Assembly: GCA_028709545.1 (NCBI GenBank) | Contig: JAQVWT010000006.1 | Span: 1-32,566, forward strand | Direction: 5' to 3' | Source: Bacilli bacterium | Lineage (GTDB): Bacteria > Bacillota_I > Bacilli_A > RF39 > UBA660 | DNA length: 32,566 nt | Shown here: positions 25,687-32,566 of the stretch, piece by piece | Layout: each line of letters opens with the position of its first letter | Numbering within the stretch: the first letter of the stretch is position 1 | Translations under genes and position numbers: made by a program | Notes under the pieces: model-generated | The model's database searches: none | Told to the model about the DNA's origin: nothing | Seen by the model: only the letters and a program-made list of their open reading frames with translations

Positions 25687-26400
25687 ATGAAAACTTCTAA
25701 AAAGAAAAAATTAAATATTAAGAAATTATTTGTTTTTATATTATTGTTATATTTAATTATTTATGGAGTTTATTATTTATTTGATGTGCCGATTAAAAAT
25801 ATAATCATAACTGGAAATACTTATGTTAAAGATTATGAAATTATTGAAGCATCTGATATCAAAGATTATCCATCTATTTTTGGAATAAGTATTAAATCAT
25901 TAAAGAAGAAAATAAAAACTATACCTTTAGTTGAAGATGTTATTATTAAAAGAGATTTAAAGTTTATATTATATCTTGAAATTGTTGAAACAAAAATTGT
26001 TTTACTTAACAATATGACTAATAAATTAATGTTAGGAACAGGTGAAAGTATTGAAATAACTTCTGAATACTTTGGAGTACCTACTTTAATAAATTATGCA
26101 GATGAAAAGATTCTTAAAAAGTTTTTAATATGTTTAGGAAAGCTTGATTATGGGATTATTAGTTTAATTAGTGAAATAGAGTATTCTCCATCAATTAGTG
26201 ATGAGGGAGAAGCGATAGATGAAGAAAGGTTTATTTTATATATGAATGATGGAAATACTATTTATATTAATGTTGAAAAGTGTAATACACTCTTTCATTA
26301 TAGAGAAATATATGCAAGTTTAGATAATAAAAAAGGCTTTTTAAATTTAGATAGTGGTAATTCTGAAAACTTCGTCTTTACTGAGTATAGCGATGAATAG
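25687..26400 (+). CDS. ftsQ: Cell division protein FtsQ/DivIB
   Basis: A 237-aa bitopic protein: a Lys-rich cytoplasmic N terminus (KKKKLNIKK), one membrane span (about 14-31), then a POTRA domain (about 36-105; IKNIIITGNTYVKDYEI ... IPLVEDVIIKRDL) and a beta domain (to about 225). It belongs to the FtsQ-FtsB-FtsL division complex. The ATG at 25687 lies 5 nt past AGGTGG; a GTG at 25678 overlaps that site. The gene begins 9 nt after murG, the order murG-ftsQ seen in many Firmicutes, and its last codons overlap the queH start. Confidence 0.9.
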   Translation: MKTSKKKKLNIKKLFVFILLLYLIIYGVYYLFDVPIKNIIITGNTYVKDYEIIEASDIKDYPSIFGISIKSLKKKIKTIPLVEDVIIKRDLKFILYLEIVETKIVLLNNMTNKLMLGTGESIEITSEYFGVPTLINYADEKILKKFLICLGKLDYGIISLISEIEYSPSISDEGEAIDEERFILYMNDGNTIYINVEKCNTLFHYREIYASLDNKKGFLNLDSGNSENFVFTEYSDE

Positions 26401-26935
26401 ATTACTACTACATAGTTGCTGTGCACCATGTTCAAGCAGTGTGATTGAAAAACTTAAAGGAGAGTTTTCTTTAGCTATTTTGTTTTATAATCCTAATATT
26501 GAGCCATATGCTGAGTATACTAAAAGAAAAGAAGAGCAGATTAAACTATTAAAAAAATTTAATATTGATTATTTAGAAATAGATTATTTAAATGAAGAAT
26601 TTAAAAATAAGGTTATTGGTTTTGAAAAAGAAAAAGAGGGCGGTAAAAGATGCCATCTGTGTTATGAGTTAAGACTTGAAAAAGCTGCAGAGCTTGCCAA
26701 AAAGTATAATTTTAATTTCTTTACAACAACTTTAACCGTTAGTCCTTATAAAAACAGTAAAATTATTAATGAAATAGGTAAAAATCTTGAAGAAAAGTAT
26801 CAAGTAAAATATTTAATTTCTGATTTTAAAAAAGAAGATGGTTATAAAAAGAGTATTGAACTTTCAAAAAAATATAATTTATATCGTCAAAATTATTGTG
26901 GATGTTTATATGGAAAGGATAGTTATGAAAAATAA
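26393..26935 (+). CDS. queH: Epoxyqueuosine reductase QueH
   Basis: A 180-aa protein of the QueH (DUF208) family, which reduces epoxyqueuosine to queuosine in tRNA, replacing QueG. The Cys pattern for its iron-sulfur/iron centre is complete: HSCCAPC (C9, C10, C13), CHLC (C87, C90) and YRQNYCGC (C169, C171), with TTTLTVSPYKN in between. Normal length. The ATG at 26393 overlaps the ftsQ stop by 8 nt, so this metabolic gene is translationally linked to division genes. Its end overlaps the pilin gene by 11 nt. Confidence 0.95.
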   Translation: MNRLLLHSCCAPCSSSVIEKLKGEFSLAILFYNPNIEPYAEYTKRKEEQIKLLKKFNIDYLEIDYLNEEFKNKVIGFEKEKEGGKRCHLCYELRLEKAAELAKKYNFNFFTTTLTVSPYKNSKIINEIGKNLEEKYQVKYLISDFKKEDGYKKSIELSKKYNLYRQNYCGCLYGKDSYEK

Positions 26936-27374
26936 TAAAGGATTTACATTAGTTGAGGTTTTAGTAGTTATTGTAATTTTAGGAATTATTTTAACTATTG
27001 GTTATTCAGCTATTAGTAGTTCAATTGCTGCTAGTCGTAAAAAAACAAATGAGTTAACAATTGCTAATATTAAAGATGCATCTCTTGTGTTTGCTCAAGA
27101 GATGTATATATGTGATGATACTAGTAATATTTTAACTATTTTGCGTACGGGAATGGGCTTAACAAGTATAAAAAAATGTCTTGATGCTAAGAATGCTTTA
27201 GTGGGAGGTATTACAGTACCACTAAGAATCTTAGAACAATACGAGTACATTACTAAAACTAAAAAATGCGATGGTGATATTGAAATATATTTTGATTGTA
27301 GTAGTGATCTAAATGAAGACTGTAAAAGGATGACGAATTTAAAAGTATCAGTCGAAGATATTACATGTAATTAA
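26925..27374 (+). CDS. Type IV pilin-like protein (prepilin-type N terminus)
   Basis: A 149-aa protein. The N terminus MKNNKGFTLVEVLVVIVILG is a textbook type IV prepilin signal: a basic leader, Gly before the cut, Phe at +1 and Glu at +5, then a hydrophobic helix. The remainder has four or five Cys (MYICDD, IKKCLD, TKKCDG, YFDCSS, EDCKRM), suggesting disulfides in the head domain. The class resembles ComGC-type pseudopilins more than Tad pilins. AAAGGA lies 5 nt upstream inside queH. No pilus assembly genes adjoin it; the Tad-like operon is about 16 kb away and of another class. Likely exported to the membrane and used by an assembly system elsewhere. Confidence 0.88.
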   Translation: MKNNKGFTLVEVLVVIVILGIILTIGYSAISSSIAASRKKTNELTIANIKDASLVFAQEMYICDDTSNILTILRTGMGLTSIKKCLDAKNALVGGITVPLRILEQYEYITKTKKCDGDIEIYFDCSSDLNEDCKRMTNLKVSVEDITCN

Positions 27375-27384
27375 AGGAGAGAAT

Positions 27385-28353
27385 ATGGGACTATTTAATA
27401 AATTTAAACAAATATTTGTGCCTGGGAACAAAGAAAATATTGCTGCATATGATAAAGGTCTTGAAAAGACTAGAAAAGAATTTGTCAGTGAACTTAATTT
27501 ACTTGGTCTTAAATTTCATAAAGTGACAGATGATTACTATGATGAACTCGAACATATTTTAATTAAAGCTGATATCGGTGTTAAAACTGTTCACAATTTT
27601 CTTAATCGACTAAAAAAGAGAGTTAAAGAGGAAAGTATAAGTGATCCTAAATTTTTACAAGAAGTTATTGTTGATGAACTTTTTATGATTTATGTTGAAG
27701 GCGAGTCTCTAACTGATAAAATAAAAATGGCGGAAACTGGTCCAACGGTTATTTTAACAGTCGGGGTTAATGGAGTAGGTAAAACAACAACGATTGGGAA
27801 GCTTGCTAGTAAATATATTAAGGAAGGCAAAAAAGTAATGCTTGTTGCCGGTGATACTTTTAGAGCTGGAGCAGTTCCCCAACTTGAGGAGTGGGCTAAA
27901 ACCACCGGTTCTCTATTTGTTGGCAAAGAAAAGGCTGATCCTGCCAGTGTTATCTTTGATGGCCTTGATAAGGCCTTAAAAGAAAACGTTGATATAGTTT
28001 TAATTGATACAGCTGGAAGACTTCAAAATAAAGTGAATTTAATGAATGAACTGGAAAAGATAAATAAAGTAATAGGTAAACATATCCCAGATGCTCCTCA
28101 TGAAACCTTATTAATAATTGATGCAACTACTGGCCAAAATGGAATTAGCCAAGCCTCTAGCTTTAAAGAAATAACAAATATTACCGGAATAGTTTTGACT
28201 AAACTTGATGGAACAGCTAAAGGTGGAATAGTTTTAGCTATTAAAGAAGAAGTTAATCTTCCCGTTAAATTTATTGGCTTAGGTGAGGGCGTCAATGATT
28301 TAAAACCATTTGATATTGAAGAATATATTTATGGTTTATTTAAGGATATGTGA
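27385..28353 (+). CDS. ftsY: Signal recognition particle receptor FtsY
   Basis: A 322-aa SRP GTPase with N and G domains: GVNGVGKTTTIGKLA (P-loop), DTFRAGAVPQLEEW, DTAGRLQNKVNLMNEL and TKLDGTAKGG, ending in the amphipathic-type FIGLGEGVNDLKPFDIEEYI. It receives SRP-ribosome complexes at the membrane. It has almost no acidic A domain, as in many Gram-positive bacteria. AAAGGAG ribosome binding site; ylxM overlaps or abuts its stop. Confidence 0.97.
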   Translation: MGLFNKFKQIFVPGNKENIAAYDKGLEKTRKEFVSELNLLGLKFHKVTDDYYDELEHILIKADIGVKTVHNFLNRLKKRVKEESISDPKFLQEVIVDELFMIYVEGESLTDKIKMAETGPTVILTVGVNGVGKTTTIGKLASKYIKEGKKVMLVAGDTFRAGAVPQLEEWAKTTGSLFVGKEKADPASVIFDGLDKALKENVDIVLIDTAGRLQNKVNLMNELEKINKVIGKHIPDAPHETLLIIDATTGQNGISQASSFKEITNITGIVLTKLDGTAKGGIVLAIKEEVNLPVKFIGLGEGVNDLKPFDIEEYIYGLFKDM

Positions 28354-28355
28354 AA

Positions 28356-28637
28356 ATGGAAAATATTTTATATTATAGTAATTTATATGATTACTATGGA
28401 AAATTACTAACTGATACGCAAATTAAATATTTTGAAGAATATTATTTTAATAATTTATCTCTTCAAGAGATAGCTGATATTTATCAGGTATCTAAAAATG
28501 CGATAAGTAAAACTTTAATTGAAATAACAAATAAATTAGATGACTATGAAACAAAATTACAACTATATCAAAATAGTAAACAAATAAAAAAAATATTAGA
28601 ACCTAATATTTTTAAAAAAATTGAAGAATATATTTAA
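28356..28637 (+). CDS. ylxM: YlxM-like SRP-associated helix-turn-helix protein
   Basis: About 93 aa. The helix-turn-helix NLSLQEIADIYQVSKNAISK and the flanking LTDTQIKYFEEYYF are characteristic of YlxM/UPF0122, which modulates the signal recognition particle GTPase cycle in Firmicutes. The ATG at 28356 is 9 nt from AAGGA; a GTG at 28350 overlapping the ftsY stop is the alternative. In many Firmicutes ylxM is followed by ffh; here a terminator follows immediately. Confidence 0.9.
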   Translation: MENILYYSNLYDYYGKLLTDTQIKYFEEYYFNNLSLQEIADIYQVSKNAISKTLIEITNKLDDYETKLQLYQNSKQIKKILEPNIFKKIEEYI

Positions 28638-28662
28638 AGCAAAATCATTTGATTTTGCTTTT
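28636..28662. terminator. Bidirectional terminator between converging genes
   Basis: AAAGCAAAATCA and TGATTTTGCTTT form a perfect 12-bp inverted repeat around two bases. It serves ylxM on the plus strand and the membrane protein gene on the minus strand, whose stop codon lies in the stem. Confidence 0.8.
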
Positions 28663-29052
28663 ATGATTAAAATAACTAAAAACATTAATAGTAATAATGG
28701 GAATAAATAACATTATAGTACTCACTATATTATTAATATTTCCTTTAATATCAAGAGCTAAAATAAACAACATAAACCAAAGAAGAATACTAATAAATTG
28801 AAATTTTAAATCTTTATAAATAAATGAGATTAAACTAAAAATAGTTATTAAACATAAAGTTAAGATAATTAAAGCCCACCAAGTACTAGTAAACATATTT
28901 TCAATTAATAAAGCTAAATCAACTTCTTTATAAATAATACTCTCTTGATAAGATAATCTATCTATATAATTAAAATAAAAGAGGGTCCATAGACATAATA
29001 CACTTTCAAGTGTTACTGTAATAAATAATAATTTACTTCTTTTTTTAAACAT
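28645..29052 (-). CDS. Small four-span membrane protein, unknown family
   Basis: A 135-aa protein with hydrophobic segments near residues 9-28, 55-77, 85-104 and 108-127 and a short basic C terminus (NHKSKIK). No motif I recognise. Its start overlaps the end of the DHH phosphoesterase gene by 8 nt, so it is the second gene of a two-gene minus-strand operon. Confidence 0.6.
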   Translation of the reverse strand: MFKKRSKLLFITVTLESVLCLWTLFYFNYIDRLSYQESIIYKEVDLALLIENMFTSTWWALIILTLCLITIFSLISFIYKDLKFQFISILLWFMLFILALDIKGNINNIVSTIMLFIPIITINVFSYFNHKSKIK

Positions 29053-29923
29053 TTAAACCATTTCTTTCTAAAAAATCTAAGGCATCTTTTAATACAATTG
29101 TTGATCTTGAAGCAATTATATTATACTTTTTTTCAAAATATAAATCATTATATTTAAAAAATAAATATGTCTCTTTTTCATGGTAGTTAACCCAAATACC
29201 TAATATATTTTTTTCTCCCTTTTGGATAAAATTTTTATAATCTTCTTTTAAATCATTATTCAGAGCTTCAATAATACTTCCTTCAAATTTAATATCATTA
29301 AAAAGATAATTTTTATGATTAGAAGTAATAAAAGCTTTTTCTTTATTAATTAGATTTGTTGGCGTAAAGTATTTTAAGAAAGTATCACTAAAATCAGGAT
29401 TAAAGCCCAGCTCTTTAATAATCTTTTTATCAGAATCTTTATATCTAGAATTATTACCATAAGAACTATCATCTAAAGTAGCATGATAAATTTGCTTTTT
29501 TTGAATCTCACTAAATTGATATTCATCTTTAAAAATTAGGTAAATAGCAATTGCTGTTGAACATACATCCATAAATATAGCATTATTAATACTTTTATTA
29601 TTTGGATGGTGATCAAGCACGCCTATTACTAAAGAAGAATCATTTACGCTTTGAGAAACGTCATTATGGTCAACTAAAAAGTATTTATAATTAAAAATTT
29701 CATCTTTTTTTATAATTACAGGTTTATAATCTAGACAATCTTTGACAACTTTTTTAATCTCTAAATTCTCCATATCTTTTTCTAATATCCCATATTTAGC
29801 ATCAAGACCAGCATCACAAAATATATCCGCCATTAATTTAGAAGATATCATTGAATCTGGATCAGGTGTACTATGACCAATTACTATTATATTTTTATAA
29901 TTTTTAAATTTATTTATTTCCAT
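29045..29923 (-). CDS. DHH/DHHA2 phosphoesterase, family II pyrophosphatase-like
   Basis: A 292-aa cytoplasmic protein. Metal-binding motifs in order: GHSTPDPDS (H17, D21, D23), LVDHND (D85, H86), LDHH (D104-H106) and TLDDSS (D151, D152). The spacing and the C-terminal DHHA2-like domain with IIASRSTIVL fit the manganese-dependent family II inorganic pyrophosphatases (PpaC) better than NrnA. True PpaC has SRKKQ at the substrate site, and here the Lys residues are replaced (SRSTI), so activity on pyrophosphate is uncertain; a related phosphodiesterase is possible. Only a weak ribosome binding site (AAAGA) precedes the ATG. First gene of the minus-strand pair. Confidence 0.75.
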   Translation of the reverse strand: MEINKFKNYKNIIVIGHSTPDPDSMISSKLMADIFCDAGLDAKYGILEKDMENLEIKKVVKDCLDYKPVIIKKDEIFNYKYFLVDHNDVSQSVNDSSLVIGVLDHHPNNKSINNAIFMDVCSTAIAIYLIFKDEYQFSEIQKKQIYHATLDDSSYGNNSRYKDSDKKIIKELGFNPDFSDTFLKYFTPTNLINKEKAFITSNHKNYLFNDIKFEGSIIEALNNDLKEDYKNFIQKGEKNILGIWVNYHEKETYLFFKYNDLYFEKKYNIIASRSTIVLKDALDFLERNGLNV

Positions 29924-29994
29924 ATCTTTATTCTATCAAAGAAATGATATTTTATCATTAATTTTAGCTTAAAGGTTAAAATTTTTAAAAGTAG

Positions 29995-30003
29995 TGTTAT
30001 AAT
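29995..30003 (+). promoter_or_regulatory. Extended -10 promoter (TGTTATAAT)
   Basis: TGn plus TATAAT, with only a weak -35 (GTTAAA at 29975). The AAAGGAAG ribosome binding site of the next gene follows. Confidence 0.5.
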
Positions 30004-30031
30004 AATGCGGAAATGAAAGGAAGAATAAGTT

Positions 30032-30457
30032 TTGGAAAATCAAACAAATAATATTGAAGAAGTTCTAAATCAAGAAACTATATTAATACTTGAATTAGAT
30101 TTAATATTACCGTGTATTCCATCAAGACTTAAAGCTAACCTAACAGAAGCAAAAGTCGAAAAACTAGTCGATATTTATCATAAAGGTTTAATTTGCTTAG
30201 GTTGGAATGATAATAATGTTCAAGAAGTATGTTTCACCTTAACAGGAAAATATGAAGTGTTTAAAGTTAAATATGCTGATGAAATTCTATGCTTTAAAGA
30301 ACATCTTAAAATGCGTGGTTATAGTTATAATTCAAAAGAATTAGACGGATTTCTATTAAATCAAGATTTATCAAGACCAGTTGAAGAATTATTAACATTT
30401 AATAATTTTGATGAATACTGGGCAGCTTATGGTCAATATTTTGAAAGCAAGCGTTAG
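30032..30457 (+). CDS. Unknown small soluble protein
   Basis: A 141-aa acidic protein with a TTG start; AAAGGAAG lies about 8 nt upstream, and no nearby ATG gives the same fit. It has no signal peptide or membrane span. It contains three Cys (LPCIP, LICLG, VCFTL), an LKANLTEAKVEKLVDIYHKG helix and a C-terminal FDEYWAAYGQYF. I recognise no family. It stands alone with its own promoter and a run of hairpins behind it. Confidence 0.65.
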   Translation: MENQTNNIEEVLNQETILILELDLILPCIPSRLKANLTEAKVEKLVDIYHKGLICLGWNDNNVQEVCFTLTGKYEVFKVKYADEILCFKEHLKMRGYSYNSKELDGFLLNQDLSRPVEELLTFNNFDEYWAAYGQYFESKR

Positions 30458-30475
30458 CTTGTTTTCTTAATAATA

Positions 30476-30507
30476 AAAAGATCACACATTATTTTGTGTG
30501 ATCTTTT
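30476..30507. terminator. Strong bidirectional terminator
   Basis: AAAAGATCACACA / TGTGTGATCTTTT, a perfect 13-bp stem with a 6-nt loop and T-runs on both strands, lying between converging genes. Confidence 0.85.
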
Positions 30508-30536
30508 AAGAAGGTAAAATAATATCTTACCTTCTT
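30508..30536. terminator. Second hairpin directly after the terminator
   Basis: AAGAAGGTAA / TTACCTTCTT, perfect 10-bp inverted repeat with a 9-nt loop, starting on the base after the previous hairpin ends. Read on the minus strand it precedes the stronger terminator of the LiaG-like gene. Confidence 0.55.
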
Positions 30537-30573
30537 AATAATAATATATGTAATTTCTTTTTAAATATACATA

Positions 30574-31371
30574 TTAATTAATAAAATTAATATTAATTTC
30601 TCCAATGCCACTGTCTATTTTTAAATTATTTTTCCCAGTACCATATATTATATCATTAGGTTGGTTAACTTTATCTATATAGATACTACCAATTCCTTTC
30701 GTAATATCTAGTCGATATTCTTCTTTATTATTAAGATTTAAATTAACTTTACCAACACCACTGTCAATTTTACTATTTCCAGTAATTTCTGAATTAATAG
30801 CTATATTTCCAATTCCTGCATCTAAGTCTAAATTATTTAGTTTAGATTTATCAATAAGAAACTCTCCAACCCCACCATTAATAATTGTATTATTAAAATG
30901 TGAATTATTAATAGTTACAGTTCCAGCTCCCTGATTTATTTTAAAATCATTTGCTAAAATTCCTTCAATTTTTATTTTTCCGGCACCACTATCAATTATA
31001 ACTTCTGATAGTAAATGATTTTTAGGAATATATAATATTATATTAGAAGCGTTTTTTTGATAAAACCACCTTGTGTTTTCATCAATTTTTAAAGTGTTAT
31101 TTATATATGTTTCTTTAAAACTCTTAGAGGCTTCACTTACAACAAGTTTAAATGAAGTGCCTTCTTTAATAACTAGACTAGCAGCACCTATATCAATATC
31201 AATATTTTCAATATAACTATATGTATTAGAATACTCCTCAGAGTTTTTAACTGGGTTTGCTATTTTAATAACTAAAGCAACACCAAATAGTAGAGCGCTA
31301 ACTATATTAGTTATGATAAATACTGCAAAGCAAACAGCAATTATTTTAATGCTTTTTTGTAAACCGCTCAT
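30574..31371 (-). CDS. DUF4097 (LiaG-like) membrane-anchored protein
   Basis: A 265-aa protein with an N-terminal anchor (about 8-36). A right-handed beta-helix-like domain follows, made of repeated short strands: IENIDIDIGAASLVI, SEVIIDSGAGKIKIEG, DFKINQGAGTVTI, and others with DxGxGxIxI. This is the DUF4097 adhesin-like family, to which LiaG of Bacillus belongs; the function is unknown, with a link to cell-envelope stress. It overlaps the upstream LiaF-like gene by 4 nt (ATGA), so both are made together. Confidence 0.8.
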   Translation of the reverse strand: MSGLQKSIKIIAVCFAVFIITNIVSALLFGVALVIKIANPVKNSEEYSNTYSYIENIDIDIGAASLVIKEGTSFKLVVSEASKSFKETYINNTLKIDENTRWFYQKNASNIILYIPKNHLLSEVIIDSGAGKIKIEGILANDFKINQGAGTVTINNSHFNNTIINGGVGEFLIDKSKLNNLDLDAGIGNIAINSEITGNSKIDSGVGKVNLNLNNKEEYRLDITKGIGSIYIDKVNQPNDIIYGTGKNNLKIDSGIGEININFIN

Positions 31372-32045
31372 TTTATATCAAGTCCTCCAAATAAACAGAA
31401 AGATTCAATGTAAATTGTTTTTTTATTCGTAGTTTTATTTGGAATTTTGTTAGATACACCTCCAAAAATTGGGGTTGATTTTATTTTTATATTTACGTCA
31501 CTTGGAACAATTATTTTAATACCAGCAAATACAGAACTTGTTTTTATAATAGTTTCTTTATCAATATCTGCTTTAGTTAAATCTAAGATGATACTACCAA
31601 AAACTGCATCTAAGTTAGCACCACTAAATTTTTCGTTATCTTTATCAATTTTTTGTTCTGCAAAAGTTGCTACTATTGATTCTAATCCATCTTTATTAAT
31701 GGTTTTGAATTTTTCAGTTACTTTATTTTTAATAACATTATTGAAAATAATAGATAATCCAATAATAATAAAGATTGACGGTATAATTAAAATACCAATA
31801 ATTTCAAAGTCAATAATACCTCGCACAGATAAAAGTAAGATTGATCCTATTAGGAGACCAATTATATTACCTGTTATATCTCCTTTGTTTTTAAATAGTC
31901 CGATAAAGTTAGGAATAATAATGAATAGAGTCCACCAACCATTAAAAAATATTTCTATATTAGTTAGTCCTAGAGCATTAGTTCCTAATATAAGACCAAG
32001 CAGAATAAAGATTAACCCCCACATTACTTTGTTTAATTGATTCAT
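31368..32045 (-). CDS. LiaF-like membrane protein (envelope stress regulator type)
   Basis: A 225-aa protein. Four hydrophobic segments in the first half begin with MWGLIFILLGLILGTN and NGWWTLFIIIPNFIGLFK, as in DUF5668/LiaF N-terminal domains. A cytoplasmic C-terminal domain follows with two FGG-type units (LDAVFGSIILDLTKADI, VFAGIKIIVPSDV, PIFGGVSNKIP) as in LiaF_C. LiaF inhibits the LiaRS two-component system in Bacillus; no liaRS genes lie in this window. AGAGGT ribosome binding site 6 nt upstream and a good promoter at 32067-32095. Confidence 0.8.
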   Translation of the reverse strand: MNQLNKVMWGLIFILLGLILGTNALGLTNIEIFFNGWWTLFIIIPNFIGLFKNKGDITGNIIGLLIGSILLLSVRGIIDFEIIGILIIPSIFIIIGLSIIFNNVIKNKVTEKFKTINKDGLESIVATFAEQKIDKDNEKFSGANLDAVFGSIILDLTKADIDKETIIKTSSVFAGIKIIVPSDVNIKIKSTPIFGGVSNKIPNKTTNKKTIYIESFCLFGGLDIK

Positions 32046-32066
32046 ATAAACCTCTTTTCTAATATA

Positions 32067-32095
32067 ATTATATGCTAATTTTAGTTTATAGTAAA
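32067..32095 (-). promoter_or_regulatory. Promoter of the LiaF/LiaG-like operon
   Basis: On the minus strand: TTTACT (32095-32090), 17-nt spacer, TATAAT (32072-32067). It lies about 20 nt upstream of the ATG at 32045. Confidence 0.7.
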
Positions 32096-32174
32096 GAAAT
32101 TTGCAAACTAAAGCATCATGTTTCTATTCTTAGAATCTTTTCGTTAGTAAATTAAAATCTTCGCCCAAAAACAA

Positions 32175-32201
32175 GCAAACCCTTATAATATAAGGGTTTG
32201 C
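32175..32201. repeat. Perfect 27-nt palindrome upstream of the transposase remnant
   Basis: GCAAACCCTTATA, a central A, then its exact reverse complement. No T-run follows on either strand. It lies about 70 nt before the transposase ATG and may belong to the end of the insertion element, or be an unrelated hairpin. Confidence 0.6.
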
Positions 32202-32270
32202 AATGGATAAGTTAGCTGTTTTTTGGTATAATTAGTTTGATAATAAAATACAAAAAGGAGCAACTTAACC

Positions 32271-32566
32271 ATGAATAATATAACACAAAAAACATTTTTT
32301 GACTATGAAGAAATAGAAATTTTAGGTGACCTAGAAAGATTAGTGCTTTTTTAGATAATATTGAAGACAACGAACTTTGCGAAACTCTTCAAAAAGCCAG
32401 AGATAATGGTAGAGATGATTACCCTATTAGAACAATGCTCAATCTTATTTATGCAATGGAGATTTTTGGACACAGAACTTTCTAGGAATTCTGGATTAAG
32501 AAAAATTTGTGGATTAAAAGATGAAGATTACTTATATCTAGGCAAAAGGAATCATTTTCTTAGAAT
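32271..32566 (+). pseudogene. Frameshifted transposase, 5' part, runs off the window
   Basis: Starts MNNITQKTFFDYEEIEIL with an AAAAAGGAG site upstream and stops at 32354 after a run of six T. A -1 shift there restores LDNIEDNELCETLQKARDNG and RDDYPIRTMLNLIYAMEIFG until a TAG at about 32484. A second shift then gives SRNSGLRKICGLKDEDYLYL. The order (DYP..R.ML, then RN..LR.ICG) is that of DDE transposases with a DUF772-like N-terminal domain. About a dozen residues normally found between FGH and RN are missing. Two shifts and a small deletion argue for a dead copy. The 3' end lies outside the window. Confidence 0.7.

Noticed and set aside
31447-32040. Long plus-strand open frame opposite the LiaF-like gene
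   Set aside because: Hydrophobic translation with no family likeness and no ribosome binding site; the minus strand has clear LiaF motifs, a promoter and an ATGA overlap.
32346-32354. Programmed -1 frameshift in the transposase at the run of six T
   Set aside because: The in-frame codons CTT TTT do not make a canonical slippery heptamer, no strong hairpin was seen just after it, and a second frame break further on suggests decay.

Overview
The window is a low-GC (roughly 30% G+C) chromosome segment from a walled, Gram-positive-type bacterium that uses the standard code (TGA acts as stop, TGG encodes Trp). Peptidoglycan genes (ftsW, mraY, a PASTA-tailed class B PBP, murG, ftsQ), ftsY-ylxM, LiaF/LiaG-like genes and a Tad-type secretion operon without a visible secretin point to a Firmicutes/Bacilli lineage. 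An uncultured gut Bacilli group of the RF39 type is my guess from gene content only.

Layout. (1) 1-459: 3' end of a SEDS glycosyltransferase, converging on a minus-strand set (CPBP protease, metallophosphoesterase, small Tyr/Gly-rich membrane protein). (2) 2288-10487: one plus-strand operon with a promoter at 2288. It holds a type I membrane protein, a 1124-aa Cys-rich secreted protein with a possible thioester domain, a TadE-like protein, a CpaB-like SAF protein, a CpaF-like ATPase and TadB/TadC-like membrane proteins. (3) 10488-11031: a gene-free stretch with its own promoter, several strong hairpins and a factor-independent terminator, probably an unrecognised structured RNA of about 390 nt. 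(4) 11032-16104: a second plus-strand operon with its own promoter. It holds an unknown protein, a membrane-anchored McrB-like AAA+ ATPase, a DUF2357-like partner and a membrane protein with ten 12-residue Ca-loop-like repeats. (5) 16214-16678: wreck of an AAA_14/DUF4143 ATPase gene. (6) 16696-20747, minus: class B PBP, mraY, ftsW. (7) 20800-23419: a surface protein whose C-terminal lectin-like segment looks like the variable region of a diversity-generating retroelement, then a small membrane protein. (8) 23488-28637, plus: an unknown protein, then murG, ftsQ, queH, a type IV pilin, ftsY and ylxM. (9) 28645-32045: a membrane protein and a DHH/DHHA2 phosphoesterase (minus), a small unknown protein (plus), and a LiaF/LiaG-like pair (minus). 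(10) 32175-end: a palindrome and a frameshifted transposase fragment.

How it fits together. The window alternates cell-wall and division genes with cell-surface machinery. The Tad-like operon would export or assemble surface material, most obviously the large secreted protein encoded with it. The AAA+/DUF2357/repeat-protein operon looks like a second envelope-linked machine. The strongest candidates for something new are the predicted hypervariable surface protein at 20859-22610 (no reverse transcriptase or template repeat is in the window, so it would be a remote target), the membrane-bound McrB-like operon, and the structured RNA between the two operons. Several gene starts were set from ribosome binding site spacing rather than the longest reading frame. 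All functional statements come from reading motifs by eye; no database search was run.
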